Below are positions 38,923-47,895 of a DNA stretch of 64,000 nucleotides, piece by piece (positions within the stretch are counted from its first letter, which is position 1; each line of letters begins with the position of its first letter). The DNA comes from Methylorubrum extorquens. Its GTDB lineage: Bacteria; Pseudomonadota; Alphaproteobacteria; Rhizobiales; Beijerinckiaceae. Both the position numbers and the translations under genes were made by a program. Location: the NCBI RefSeq assembly GCF_024169925.1, contig NZ_JALJXF010000001.1, positions 1,060,001 through 1,124,000 on the forward strand. The letters run 5' to 3'. The notes beneath the pieces are model-generated. The model worked only from the letters and a program-made list of their open reading frames with translations, was not told where the DNA came from and did not search any database.

Positions 38923-40085
38923 TGCGCCGCATCGCCTGCGGAGAGCGGCCCGGCTGGCGGGAGATCGCGCGGGATGCGGGCTTTGCCTTCCACACCATCG
39001 ACGGCGACCCCTACTGGGACGAGAGCCACGCCTACACCTTCACGCTCGCCGAGATCGAGGACGACATCGAAGGGCCGAGCGCAGACCTGCACGCCCTCTG
39101 CCTCGACTTCGCCGCCGAAGCGGTGGCGGACGAGCGCATCCTCGCCTCGCTCGCCATTCCCGAGCCGGTCTGGGACACGGTGCGGGCGAGCTGGCGCCGG
39201 AACGATCCAAGTCTCTACGGGCGCCTCGACTTCTCTTACGGTGGAACGGGACCGGCCAAGCTCCTCGAATACAACGCCGACACGCCGACCGCGCTCTACG
39301 AGACCGCCGTGTTCCAGTGGCTCTGGCTCGAACAGGGGTTGCGCGAGGGGCGCTTGGCCCCTGGCGGCGACCAGTTCAACGCCGTCCACGAACGACTGAT
39401 TGCGCGTCTCGTCGAGATCGCGCCGCCCGGCCTGTTCGCCTTCGCCGCCGATACGAGCGGCCCGGAAGACCTCGGCACCGCCGGCTACCTTCAGGATTGT
39501 GCGGTCCAGGCCGGCTGCGCGACGATCCTGCTCGACCTCGCCCAGATCGGCCTGCGCGCGGACGGCGCCTTCTGCGGGCCGGACGAACAACCCTTCGCCT
39601 CCCTGTTCAAGCTCTATCCTTGGGAATGGGCGTTTCAGGACGCGTTCGGAGCAGCGGTCGCGGCCTCGCCGACGCGCTTCTTCGAGCCGCCCTGGAAGAT
39701 GGTGCTCTCCAACAAGGGCCTGCTCGTCCATCTCTGGGCCCGCGAGCCCGGCCACCCGAACCTGCTGCCGGCCTTCTTCGAGGGAGATCCCGCCTGCGCG
39801 AGCATGGGCGGCGCCTATGTGCGCAAGCCGCTGTTCTCGCGAGAGGGCGCCAATGTCGAGATTTTTTCTGATGGGGCTCGCATCGCCGGGGCGGATGGGC
39901 CCTACGGTGCGGACGGCTTCATCCGCCAGGGTCTGGCCGAGCTGCCGTGCTTCGATGGCCGGCGCCCGCTCCTCGGCGCGTGGATCGTCGGGGATACGCC
40001 GGCCGGTCTCTGCATCCGTGAATCCGACGGCCCGATCACCGGCGACGGCGCACTGTTCGTGCCGCACCTGATCGAACCGGGCTGA
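38922..40085 (+). CDS. Glutathionylspermidine synthase-like ATP-grasp protein (YjfC/YgiC family)
   Basis: 387 residues, equivalent to the synthetase half of bifunctional Gsp and lacking the amidase half. Family marks are DPYWDESHAY near residue 30, LLEYNADTPTALYET near 112, PWKMVLSNKGLL near 258 and RKPLFSREGANV near 304. Such proteins form an amide bond with ATP, in Gsp between glutathione and spermidine. YgiC and YjfC themselves have no proven glutathionylspermidine activity, so the substrate here is open. Neighbouring DUF350 and DUF1190 membrane proteins suggest an envelope-linked peptide or amine modification. Confidence 0.88.
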   Translation: MRRIACGERPGWREIARDAGFAFHTIDGDPYWDESHAYTFTLAEIEDDIEGPSADLHALCLDFAAEAVADERILASLAIPEPVWDTVRASWRRNDPSLYGRLDFSYGGTGPAKLLEYNADTPTALYETAVFQWLWLEQGLREGRLAPGGDQFNAVHERLIARLVEIAPPGLFAFAADTSGPEDLGTAGYLQDCAVQAGCATILLDLAQIGLRADGAFCGPDEQPFASLFKLYPWEWAFQDAFGAAVAASPTRFFEPPWKMVLSNKGLLVHLWAREPGHPNLLPAFFEGDPACASMGGAYVRKPLFSREGANVEIFSDGARIAGADGPYGADGFIRQGLAELPCFDGRRPLLGAWIVGDTPAGLCIRESDGPITGDGALFVPHLIEPG

Positions 40086-40096
40086 GACCGGGCATG

Positions 40097-40127
40097 GAAA
40101 AAGGGGCCGGATCGGCTCCGGCCCCCT
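40097..40127. terminator. Bidirectional terminator between the ATP-grasp gene and the small exported protein
   Basis: A 9-bp stem GGGGCCGGA / TCCGGCCCC (40103-40111 with 40117-40125), loop TCGGC, preceded on the plus strand by five A residues. Read leftward this gives a hairpin followed by TTTTT, serving the minus-strand gene, while the hairpin also closes the plus-strand cassette. Confidence 0.85.
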
Positions 40128-40147
40128 TGCTTGCGCTCCGGCTCTCG

Positions 40148-40441
40148 TTAGCGGCCCGCAGCGCTGTTGCCGCCTCCGGCGCTGCCCGCGCCACCGCCCA
40201 TGGTGCCGCCCGGTGCGGTGCCGGTCGTGGCGCCGGGGGCCATGGTGCCCGTCGAGCCGGTGGTTGCGCCCGCGGCGCTGCCGTTCGTCGGCCGCATGCT
40301 GTTGCCGGTGTTGTTCCGAACCGGGCTGGCACTGTCCGTCGTGCCGCCGGTTCCGCCCTTGCCGGTGCTCGACTGGGCGAAGGCCGCCCCGGAAACGGCG
40401 AGGGTCAGCGCGGCGGCGAGCGTGATCATCTTGGTCGGCAT
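40148..40441 (-). CDS. Small exported Gly/Thr-rich protein of unknown function
   Basis: 97 residues from the ATG at 40441: a signal peptide (MPTKMITLAAALTLAVSGAAFAQ, cut after about residue 23) followed by a low-complexity Gly/Thr/Ser/Ala/Asn tail with no Cys. It is probably a disordered periplasmic or surface protein. Proteins of this type are common in Methylobacterium and often stress-induced, but no function is shown. Convergent with the DUF350 cassette and divergent from holC. Confidence 0.7.
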   Translation of the reverse strand: MPTKMITLAAALTLAVSGAAFAQSSTGKGGTGGTTDSASPVRNNTGNSMRPTNGSAAGATTGSTGTMAPGATTGTAPGGTMGGGAGSAGGGNSAAGR

Positions 40442-40600
40442 GGCTCTTTCCTTCCCTGATATTGATTGTGGAAAGCGAACCCGCCTCCGACGGCATGGTT
40501 CAGTGCGAATTTTCTCTGCCGTCGCGATCCAGGGGTCCGGCAGCCGCGACGCCACGCCCGCACTGCCCTAGAGGCAGTAGACCCTATATGGTTCGATGCC

Positions 40601-41053
40601 GTGACCGAGATCCTGTTCTACCACCTCCAGCGCCAGCCCCTCGAAAAGGTGCTGCCCAGCCTCGTCGAGAAGTCGCTGGAGCGCGGCTGGCAAGCGGCGA
40701 TCCAGGCGGTGAGCGAGGAGCGGCTCCAGGCGCTCGACGACGGACTCTGGACCTATACCGACGAGAGCTTCCTGCCCCACGGCACGGACCGTGACACGGA
40801 CGCGGCGAGCCAGCCCGTGGTGCTGACCCTGCGTGAGACCAACCCCAACGGCGCTTCGATCCGCTTCCTCGTGGAGGGCGCGGAACTGCCGGAGGATGCG
40901 GAGAGCTACCAGCGGATCTGCATCCTGTTCGACGGCACCGACACCGACGCGCTGCTACACGCCCGGGAGCAATGGCGCGGCGCCAAGGCCGCCGGCCACG
41001 CCATCGCCTACTGGCAGCAGGACGAGGGCGGGCGCTGGACCAAGAAGGCGTGA
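40601..41053 (+). CDS. holC: DNA polymerase III subunit chi
   Basis: Links the clamp loader to single-strand DNA-binding protein. 150 residues from a GTG at 40601; the N-terminus TEILFYHLQRQPLEKVLPSLVEKSLERGW is the standard HolC opening. DGLWTYTDESFLPHG near residue 48 and the closing DEGGRWTKKA also fit. In many alphaproteobacteria holC follows an aminopeptidase gene (pepA); here a secreted serine carboxypeptidase gene follows instead, after 59 bases. Confidence 0.93.
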   Translation: MTEILFYHLQRQPLEKVLPSLVEKSLERGWQAAIQAVSEERLQALDDGLWTYTDESFLPHGTDRDTDAASQPVVLTLRETNPNGASIRFLVEGAELPEDAESYQRICILFDGTDTDALLHAREQWRGAKAAGHAIAYWQQDEGGRWTKKA

Positions 41054-41112
41054 GACCCGCACCCCGTCCGATGGCGCGGCGCGACCAACTGCCGAAGGAT
41101 CGCGAGAGACCG

Positions 41113-42774
41113 ATGACGCAAACCTTCCCTCTCTCTCCCCGTGCCGGAACGGCACGACTCTGCCTTGCCGGCCTCCTCTCCCTCGCCGTGGGGCTGGGGC
41201 CGATGCCGGTGCTCGCCCAGCACGGCCCGGCACAGGGCGACGGGCCTGCCCAAGCACAGGGGAGGGGACCGGGGCAGGGCCAGCCGCGCAAGGCGCCTGA
41301 GGGACGCCGCCTGCCGCCGGATGCCACCACCGAGCACAGCATCGACGGGCCGAACGGCCGTGCGCTCGCCTTCACCGCCACCGCCGGCAGCCTCGCGCTG
41401 GTGGACGAGGAGGGTAAGCTTCAGTCCGAAATCGCCTTCATCGCCTACACGAAGGCGGGCAAGCCGGAGGAGACCGCTGCCCGGCCGATCACCTTCGGCG
41501 TCAATGGCGGACCGGGCGCGGCCTCGGCCTATCTCAACATCGGCGCGATCGGCCCCTGGCGCCTGCCGACCGACGGCGCCTCGATCAGCCCGTCGCAGAC
41601 GATCGCGCTCCAGCCGAACCCGGCGACCTGGCTCGATTTCACGGATCTGGTCTTTATCGATCCCGTCGGCACCGGCTACAGCCGCGCGGCGGACGGCGAC
41701 GGCAAGAAGTACTGGAGCGTCGATGCGGATGCCTCGGTGCTTGCAGCCGCCATCGCCCGTTATCTGCGCCAGAACGACCGCCTCGCCTCGCCGAAGTTCT
41801 TCGTCGGCGAGAGCTATGGTGGCTTCCGCGGCCCGCTGATCGCGCAGAAGCTGCAGCAGGATGTCGGCGTCGGCCTCTCGGGCCTCGTGCTGCTCTCCCC
41901 CGTGCTCGACTTCGCGTGGCTGCAGCCGGCCCGCACCACGCCGTGGGGCTTCGTGACAAAGCTCCCCTCGTTTGCCGCGGCGGCGCTGGAACGCGCGGGC
42001 ACGACGCCGAGCCGTGAACTCATGAAGGAGGCCGAGACCTACGCGTCCGGCGCATATCTCACCGATCTCCTGAAAGGCCCGTCCGACCGCGAGGCGGTGG
42101 CGCGCCTCGCCGAGAAGGTCTCGGCGCTGACCGGCCTCGATCCGGAGACTGTGCGGCGTCAGGCCGGGCGGCTCAGCGCCCACAGCTACCAGCGCGAGAT
42201 CGGGCGGGACGCCGGCCGAGTGTCTTCCGCCTACGACACCGGCGTGACCGGCTGGGACCCGGACCCGACCGCCCCGCAATCGGGCTTCGAGGATCCGGTG
42301 CTCGACGCGCTTCAGGCGCCGCTGACCACCGCCATGGTGCAGCTCTATCAGGGCCGCCTCAACTGGCGTGTCGAGAACATGCGCTACGAGTTGCTCAACG
42401 GCGCGGTCAACCGCGGCTGGACCTGGGGCTCGGGCCGATCGGCCCCGGAAGCCATGGGCGCACTGAAGGACGCGCTGGCGCTCGACGGACGGATGCGGGT
42501 GCTCGTCGCCCACGGCTTCACCGATCTCGTGACGCCCTACTTCAGCTCGAAGATGCTGCTGGACCAGATGCCGGTCTACGGCTCGCCCGACCGCCTCAAG
42601 CTCTCGGTTTATCCCGGCGGCCACATGTTCTACACGCGGCCGGACTCGCGCAACGCCTTCCACGACGACGCCGCCGACCTGTTCGCCCGAGCGCTGGAAA
42701 CCCGCTCCGACGGCAGCGCGAAGGGCGGGAGCGCATTGGGCGCGACCGTGCCGGAGAAGAGACCGACGCCTTGA
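41113..42774 (+). CDS. Secreted S10-family serine carboxypeptidase-like protein
   Basis: 553 residues from the ATG at 41113. A signal peptide (about 1-36, ending VLAQ) and a Gly/Gln-rich linker precede an alpha/beta-hydrolase domain. The S10 triad is complete: Ser234 (VGESYGG), Asp471 (GFTDLVTPY) and His504 (PGGHMFY); NGGPGA (131-136) forms the oxyanion region. It would remove C-terminal residues from peptides in the periplasm. The next gene, a lipoprotein, starts at a TTG overlapping its stop by four bases, so the two are coupled. Confidence 0.93.
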   Translation: MTQTFPLSPRAGTARLCLAGLLSLAVGLGPMPVLAQHGPAQGDGPAQAQGRGPGQGQPRKAPEGRRLPPDATTEHSIDGPNGRALAFTATAGSLALVDEEGKLQSEIAFIAYTKAGKPEETAARPITFGVNGGPGAASAYLNIGAIGPWRLPTDGASISPSQTIALQPNPATWLDFTDLVFIDPVGTGYSRAADGDGKKYWSVDADASVLAAAIARYLRQNDRLASPKFFVGESYGGFRGPLIAQKLQQDVGVGLSGLVLLSPVLDFAWLQPARTTPWGFVTKLPSFAAAALERAGTTPSRELMKEAETYASGAYLTDLLKGPSDREAVARLAEKVSALTGLDPETVRRQAGRLSAHSYQREIGRDAGRVSSAYDTGVTGWDPDPTAPQSGFEDPVLDALQAPLTTAMVQLYQGRLNWRVENMRYELLNGAVNRGWTWGSGRSAPEAMGALKDALALDGRMRVLVAHGFTDLVTPYFSSKMLLDQMPVYGSPDRLKLSVYPGGHMFYTRPDSRNAFHDDAADLFARALETRSDGSAKGGSALGATVPEKRPTP

Positions 42775-43142
42775 GACTGTATTTCGGACTCCTACCCGCC
42801 CTGCTGCTGGCGGGCTGCAACACCGCCGAGCGCCGCGAACCGATCCCGCCGCCGCCTCCCCCGAGCGCAGTGCTGCCCGCCGTCCCGACGGCGCCGGCCG
42901 CCGCGCTTGGCCCCGTGCTCGACGGCAACGGCGCTTGCACCGGCCCGGCGCCGAGCACGGCCGCCGCCATCGCGACCGGGATCGGCGAGTGCGACCTCGT
43001 GCGGCTCAAGGGTCGCCCGCCCACCGACGTGCTGGTCGGCGAGGGCCGCTCCGGCCGCGAGGTGCAGGTGCTCTACACCGAGCCCGGCGCCAAGGAGCTG
43101 TACTTCTTCGTGAACAACCGCCTGGATCGTATCGTTCGTTAA
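42771..43142 (+). CDS. Small outer-membrane or inner-membrane lipoprotein
   Basis: 123 residues starting at a TTG that overlaps the peptidase TGA (TTGA). A lipobox LAGC places the lipidated Cys at residue 16. A Pro-rich linker (PPPPPP) leads to a compact C-terminal domain (about 52-123) with two Cys (NGACTG and GECDLV) and a Tyr/Phe-rich end (LYTEPGAKELYFFVNN). I do not recognise a named family. Coupling to the S10 peptidase suggests a joint envelope role. Confidence 0.78.
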   Translation: MRLYFGLLPALLLAGCNTAERREPIPPPPPPSAVLPAVPTAPAAALGPVLDGNGACTGPAPSTAAAIATGIGECDLVRLKGRPPTDVLVGEGRSGREVQVLYTEPGAKELYFFVNNRLDRIVR

Positions 43143-43201
43143 CGCACGAACCAGTTGGGCCCGCGCTTGCTTCCCCTCGGACCGGGAAGGTGGGACGGGC
43201 G

Positions 43202-44329
43202 ATGGCAGATGCGTACCGGTTCGGGATCGAGGAAGAGCTGTTCCTGGCCAGCAGCCGCACCCGGGCGGCGCCCGGCGAGTCGGTCTCGGCCTTCCACAAG
43301 GCGGCGCGAACCCGGCTGGAGGGCGTCGAGCGCGAGATGCTCGAAAGCCAGGCCGAGCTCTGCTCCAAGCCCTCGACGAGCTTCAGCGAGACCCACGAGG
43401 CCCTGGCCAAGCTCCGCACCGGCCTGTGCGGCATCGGCCGGGAGCACGGCCTGAAGGTCTTCGCCTCCGGCACCCACCCGACCGCGATCTGGACCGACCA
43501 GCGCGAGACCGCCAAGCTCCGCTACCGCAAAATGATCGAGACGCTGCAGATGGTGGGCCGGCGCTCCATCGTCTGCGGCCTGCACGTCCATGTCGAGGTG
43601 CCCGAGCCCGACCGGCGCATCGACCTCATCAACCGGCTGATGCCGTTCCTGCCGGTGCTGCTCGCGCTCTCCACCTCCTCGCCCTTCTACGAGCGTCACC
43701 GCACCGGGCTCGCCGGCTACCGCCTGCGGGCCTATGCCGAATTGCCGCGCACCGGCCTGCCGGAACTGTTCGATGGGGCCGACGACTTCGAGCGCTACGT
43801 GCGGGTGATGACGCGGGCGGGTGCCGTGGAGGACGCGACCTATTTCTGGTGGCACATCCGCCCGTCGATCCGTTACCCGACCCTCGAATTGCGGGTCGCC
43901 GACAGCTGCACCCGGCTCAAGGACACGCTGGCCATCGCCGCGCTCTACCGATGCCTCGTGCGGCTCTGCGTGCGCCGGCCGGAATTGAACGCCCGGCCGA
44001 CGGGCGCCTCGCGGGGCTTCGTGATGGAGAACCTATGGCGGGCGCAGCGCGACGGCGTTCACGCCGCCCTGATCGATGAGGCTGCGGAGGAGGCGGTGCC
44101 GGTGCGCCGTCTCGTCGAGCGCCTGCTCGACCTCGTGGCGGAGGATGCGGCGGCTCTGGGCTGCAACGCGCAGGTCGCACACGCCCTCACCATCACCGAA
44201 TGCGGCTCCAGCGCCGACGGGCAGATCCGGGCCTACGAGGCGTCGCTCGCCGCGGGCGGCAGCGAGCGCAAGGCGTTGTCCTGCGTCATCGATTGGCTCG
44301 CCCGCGAGACCGCGAACTGCGAGGCGTGA
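43202..44329 (+). CDS. ybdK: Carboxylate-amine ligase, YbdK/GCS2 family
   Basis: 375 residues from the ATG at 43202. The glutamate-cysteine ligase type 2 fold is shown by FGIEEELF at the N-terminus, CGLHVHVEVPEPDRRI near residue 123, YFWWHIRPS near 216 and ELRVADSC near 229. These enzymes make a gamma-glutamyl-type amide using ATP; YbdK shows weak glutamate-cysteine ligase activity in vitro, but its in vivo substrate is unknown. It lies 59 bases after the lipoprotein gene and 83 before a DUF4142 gene. Confidence 0.9.
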   Translation: MADAYRFGIEEELFLASSRTRAAPGESVSAFHKAARTRLEGVEREMLESQAELCSKPSTSFSETHEALAKLRTGLCGIGREHGLKVFASGTHPTAIWTDQRETAKLRYRKMIETLQMVGRRSIVCGLHVHVEVPEPDRRIDLINRLMPFLPVLLALSTSSPFYERHRTGLAGYRLRAYAELPRTGLPELFDGADDFERYVRVMTRAGAVEDATYFWWHIRPSIRYPTLELRVADSCTRLKDTLAIAALYRCLVRLCVRRPELNARPTGASRGFVMENLWRAQRDGVHAALIDEAAEEAVPVRRLVERLLDLVAEDAAALGCNAQVAHALTITECGSSADGQIRAYEASLAAGGSERKALSCVIDWLARETANCEA

Positions 44330-44412
44330 CGGCTCCCGCCCGGCTCCGACAGGAACATCGAACGCCCGCTCCGGTTGCTCCGACAGATCCGATTCAGTCC
44401 TAGGAGATTTCC

Positions 44413-44958
44413 ATGAGAACGACGCTCACCGCCGCCGCCTGCCTGCTCCTGCTGGGCGCGGCGGGGATGCCGGCCCATGCCCAATCGGTCGGCGAGAAGA
44501 CCGGCGTGAACTCGCTGATCGGCGTCGCCCCCACGGCTCAGGACTTCGTCACGCAAGCCGTGATCAGCGACATGTTCGAGAAGCAGACCAGCCAGCTCGC
44601 GCTCGAAAAGGCCGACGAGAAGACCAAGGCCTATGCCAAGAAGATGATCGACGACCACAAGATGACGTCGGACGAGCTGACGACCGTGGTCAAGACCGGC
44701 GATATGAAGCTCACCATGCCGACCGCCCTGGATTCGAGCCATCAGAGCAAGCTCGACAAGCTCAAGAGCCTGAGCGGCGAAGACTTCACCAAGCAGTATC
44801 ATGACGATCAGGTCACGGCGCACAAGAACGCCACCGACCTCTACAAGCGCTACGCCGAGGGCGGCGACAATGCGGCGCTCAAGGCCTACGCCATCAAGAC
44901 GAAGCCGCATCTCGACGAGCACCTGAAGATGGCTCAGGACCTCGACAACAAGAAGTAG
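44413..44958 (+). CDS. Exported DUF4142 (ferritin-like) protein
   Basis: 181 residues. A signal peptide (1-24, ending AHAQS) is followed by the DUF4142 helical bundle: DFVTQAVISDMFE near residue 37, KAYAKKMIDDHKMTSDEL near 75, and HLDEHLKMAQDLDNKK at the end. Expanded in Methylobacterium and Bradyrhizobium; suggested roles in stress resistance are not proven. A ribosome site AGGAG lies about eight bases before the ATG, and an intrinsic terminator follows. Confidence 0.9.
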   Translation: MRTTLTAAACLLLLGAAGMPAHAQSVGEKTGVNSLIGVAPTAQDFVTQAVISDMFEKQTSQLALEKADEKTKAYAKKMIDDHKMTSDELTTVVKTGDMKLTMPTALDSSHQSKLDKLKSLSGEDFTKQYHDDQVTAHKNATDLYKRYAEGGDNAALKAYAIKTKPHLDEHLKMAQDLDNKK

Positions 44959-44972
44959 TTCTTTATGCGTTT

Positions 44973-45007
44973 CGGGCGGCGTTCTTCTGTAAGCGCCGCC
45001 CGGTTTC
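44973..45007 (+). terminator. Intrinsic terminator after the DUF4142 gene
   Basis: A 9-bp stem CGGGCGGCG / CGCCGCCCG (44973-44981 with 44994-45002) followed by GTTTC. It lies 15 bases after the stop, between convergent genes, and may serve both. Confidence 0.75.
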
Positions 45008-45028
45008 AAGCGCGATCGTTCGTTTCTT

Positions 45029-46075
45029 CTACTCGGCCTTTGCTGCGAACGCCGCGGCCTTTGCGCGGATCACTTCCGCCGCCCGGTCGATGCCTGCGCG
45101 ATCCACGTCGAGATTGGCGGTCGCGCGGATCTGATGCGCTCCGATCGCCCGCACCCGCACCCCGTCTTCGAGACAGGCGTTCGCGAAGGTCGAGGCGGTG
45201 ATGCCCAAGGCGTCCACCGTGAAGCACAGGATGTTCGACTGCCCCGCCGTTGGGTCGAAACCCAAGCCCGGCACGTCGGCGATGGCCCGGTGCAGCCGGC
45301 CGGCGTTGGCGTTGTCCTCGGCGAGCTGCGTCATGTGGTGGTCGAGGGCGTAGAGACCCGCCGCCGCCAGAACGCCCGACTGGCGCATCGCGCCGCCGAG
45401 CCGGTACTTCCACTGCCACGCCTGCTCGATGAAATCCCGCGTTCCGCACAGGACCGCCCCGACCGGGCAACCGAGGCCCTTGCTGAGATCGATCCAGGCG
45501 CTGTCGAAGCCGGCCGCATACTCCGCCGCCGAAAGGCCGGTTGCCACGACCGCGTTGAGCAGGCGCGCCCCGTCGATATGCGCCTTCAGCCCGCGCGCCT
45601 GCGCGTAGTCGCGGATCAGGCGCATCTCGCCGATGTCCCAGACCGTACCGCCGGAAAAGCTCGTCGTCTGCTCGACCGAGACCAGCCGTGAGCGCGGCGC
45701 CGTCCGCTGCGGAACCCTGATCGCCGCCTCGACCTGGGCCAGGGTGAACAGTCCGACTCGTGTCGGCAGCGCCTTCACCGAGACGCCACCGATCGCGGCG
45801 GAGCCTGCGGCCTCGGTGTTGTAGATGTGGGACTGGTCGTCGACGATAATCTCGTCGCCGGGTCGGCAATGGACGAGGATCGACGCGAGGTTGCACATCG
45901 TGCCCGACGGCATGAACACCGCCGCCTCTTGACCGAGCATCTCCGCCACGCGCTCGCATAGGGCATTGGTGGTCGGATCGGAATTCGACTGCTCGTCGCC
46001 GACCTCTGCCCGCGCCATGGCCTCTCGCATGCCCGGTGTCGGACGCGTCTGGGTGTCGCTGAACAGGTCGATCAT
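45029..46075 (-). CDS. ltaE: Low-specificity L-threonine aldolase
   Basis: PLP enzyme splitting L-threonine/allo-threonine to glycine and acetaldehyde. 348 residues from the ATG at 46075 (MIDLFSDTQTRPTPGM). PLP Lys199 is in DLSKGLGCPVGAVL; Asp168 (HIDGARLLN) supports the PLP nitrogen; FMPSGTMCN near 55 is the phosphate loop. In a methylotroph, glycine supply ties to the serine cycle, but that is inference. It is divergent from a GntR regulator (268-bp gap), which might control it. Confidence 0.92.
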   Translation of the reverse strand: MIDLFSDTQTRPTPGMREAMARAEVGDEQSNSDPTTNALCERVAEMLGQEAAVFMPSGTMCNLASILVHCRPGDEIIVDDQSHIYNTEAAGSAAIGGVSVKALPTRVGLFTLAQVEAAIRVPQRTAPRSRLVSVEQTTSFSGGTVWDIGEMRLIRDYAQARGLKAHIDGARLLNAVVATGLSAAEYAAGFDSAWIDLSKGLGCPVGAVLCGTRDFIEQAWQWKYRLGGAMRQSGVLAAAGLYALDHHMTQLAEDNANAGRLHRAIADVPGLGFDPTAGQSNILCFTVDALGITASTFANACLEDGVRVRAIGAHQIRATANLDVDRAGIDRAAEVIRAKAAAFAAKAE

Positions 46076-46343
46076 GGCGCATCCCTTCCTGGCGACGGGC
46101 CCCGTCCGGTGGGCCATGCCGCTACCCTCCGCCGCAACGGGCTTCGACAGCGCCTCTGAATGCATGAAAAATTCAATTCACCGCAAGCCGTCCCGCGTTC
46201 CGCACCGACGGTCGGCGTCCGCAGGCCCGGAACTTTCCGTGTGGCTCACGAAGCTGGGAACGGCCACGTATCTCGACAGACGGTAGCCGCAAGTCTAGAA
46301 ATTGCGACGCGTAGTTTCGCATTTAAAATTCTTTGAGAGCTCG

Positions 46344-47021
46344 ATGAATAGAATTGAGCCCAGTATCGGGATCAGCCGTCGCTACCTTCATGACGAGGTG
46401 GCGGATCGGATGCGTGAACTGATCAACGAAGGCGAACTCGAGCCGCGTGCGCGCGTCAACGAGAGCGAGTTGACCGAGCGGTTCGGAATCTCGCGCACGC
46501 CGCTGCGCGAGGCGATCAAGATCCTGGCGACCGAAGGACTTCTGGAGCTGCTGCCCAATCGCGGCGCGCGGGTCGCAAGCATCTCACCCGACGAGTTGGA
46601 GGAGATGATCGAGGTCATCGCCGGGCTCGAAGCGACCGCCTGCGACCTTGCCTGCCGGACGATCAGCGACGAGGAACTGGCGGAGATCGAGGCGAAGCAT
46701 CAGGCGATGATGGCGGCGTGGCAGGCCCGCGACGAGGCGATCTACTTCCGTCTGAACCGCGAGATCCACGAAGCGATCATGCTCGCCAGCCGCAACACTA
46801 AGTTGCGCAGCCTGTATCTGGGTCTCACCGGCCGGATTCAACGCTCCCGCTACAGCGCCCACCAGACCGAGGCGCAATGGGCCCAGGCGGTCGAGGAGCA
46901 CAAGCGGATGATCCCGCTGCTCCGCGCCCGCGACGGCGAGGAACTCGCCGCGCTCATGCGCCGGCATATCCGCTCCAAGAAACCGGTGATCGCCGCGATC
47001 TACGGCGAAGAGGAGACCTGA
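46344..47021 (+). CDS. GntR-family transcriptional regulator, FCD (FadR) type
   Basis: 225 residues from the ATG at 46344; an in-frame start 42 bases earlier is less likely. The winged helix-turn-helix (about 15-80) includes LTERFGISRTPLREAIKILATEGLLEL. The FCD ligand-binding domain (about 85-215) is all-helical, with acidic and His residues for a metal-carboxylate ligand. It converges on a CoA-transferase/hydratase-like pair and diverges from ltaE, so either could be its target. The divergent gap is AT-rich near 46297-46335. Confidence 0.9.
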   Translation: MNRIEPSIGISRRYLHDEVADRMRELINEGELEPRARVNESELTERFGISRTPLREAIKILATEGLLELLPNRGARVASISPDELEEMIEVIAGLEATACDLACRTISDEELAEIEAKHQAMMAAWQARDEAIYFRLNREIHEAIMLASRNTKLRSLYLGLTGRIQRSRYSAHQTEAQWAQAVEEHKRMIPLLRARDGEELAALMRRHIRSKKPVIAAIYGEEET

Positions 47022-47047
47022 GGCGCCGCGATCGAACGGACGCCGGC

Positions 47048-47872
47048 TCAGCGCCCTTTGAAGTGGGGCGAGCGCTTGCCGAGGAAGGCCTCCATGCCCT
47101 CTCGGAAATCCTCGCTCATGTAGGTCATCACGATCAGGTCGTCGCCGGGCCGCTCGCCCTCGGCGGCCTCCGCCGCGCCCTCCTCGCCGATCCGTCGCAG
47201 GCCTTCCTTGGTGGCCTGGAGGGTGAGGGGCGCGTGGCTCGCGAGCAGGGTCGCCAGCGCATCCGCGCGGGCCGCGACGGCCGCGGCATCCTCGACCACC
47301 TCGTTGACGAGGCCGATCGCCAGAGCCTCCTGCGCCTCGACGAGCCGAGCGGTGAACAGGATGTCCTTCACGCGCGGCGCGCCGATGAGATTCGCCAGCC
47401 GCCTCAGTGTGTTCTGCGAGAGGCAGTTGCCGAGCGTGCGGGCGATGGGGATGCCGAAGCGGGCGTCGCGGCTGGCAATGCGCATATCGCAGGCCGCAGC
47501 GATGGCCGCGCCGCCGCCGGTGCAGGCTCCGGCGACCGCCGCGATGGTCGGCACCCGCAGGCGCTCCAGGCCGCCGAGCACCCGGTCCATGAAGCGCTCG
47601 TAGCCGATCGCATCCTCAGGTTTGCTGAAGCTACGGAACTGGGCGATGTCGGTGCCCGCCGCGAACGCCTTGTCCCCGGCGCCGGTGATGATCATCGCCT
47701 TGATCGCGCGGTCCGCCTCGATCCGCTCGCACAGTTCCACCAGCCCGCGATACATCGCGAAGGTCAGCGCGTTGCGCGCCTTCGGCCGGTTGAGGGTGAT
47801 GCGGGCGATGCCCGCCGCGTCCACCGCGAAGAGCAGTTCGTCGGTCGCAGCGGTCTCGGCGTCAGCGTTCAT
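47048..47872 (-). CDS. Enoyl-CoA hydratase/isomerase-family protein lacking both canonical glutamates
   Basis: 274 residues of crotonase fold. I chose the ATG at 47872 (GAGGAA ten bases before it) over a TTG at 47890. The CoA/oxyanion regions are intact: GDKAFAAGTDI near residue 67 and AGACTGGGAAIA near 114. The two acids of true hydratases are missing: Ala123 stands where GGGCE has Glu, and Ile143 where the xPExxLG motif has Glu. Hydration of enoyl-CoA is therefore unlikely; a decarboxylase, hydrolase, isomerase or lyase role is possible. It follows the CoA-transferase gene by 23 bases. Confidence 0.88.
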   Translation of the reverse strand: MNADAETAATDELLFAVDAAGIARITLNRPKARNALTFAMYRGLVELCERIEADRAIKAMIITGAGDKAFAAGTDIAQFRSFSKPEDAIGYERFMDRVLGGLERLRVPTIAAVAGACTGGGAAIAAACDMRIASRDARFGIPIARTLGNCLSQNTLRRLANLIGAPRVKDILFTARLVEAQEALAIGLVNEVVEDAAAVAARADALATLLASHAPLTLQATKEGLRRIGEEGAAEAAEGERPGDDLIVMTYMSEDFREGMEAFLGKRSPHFKGR

Positions 47873-47895
47873 GGGGCGGTTCCTCGTCAAGCGTC

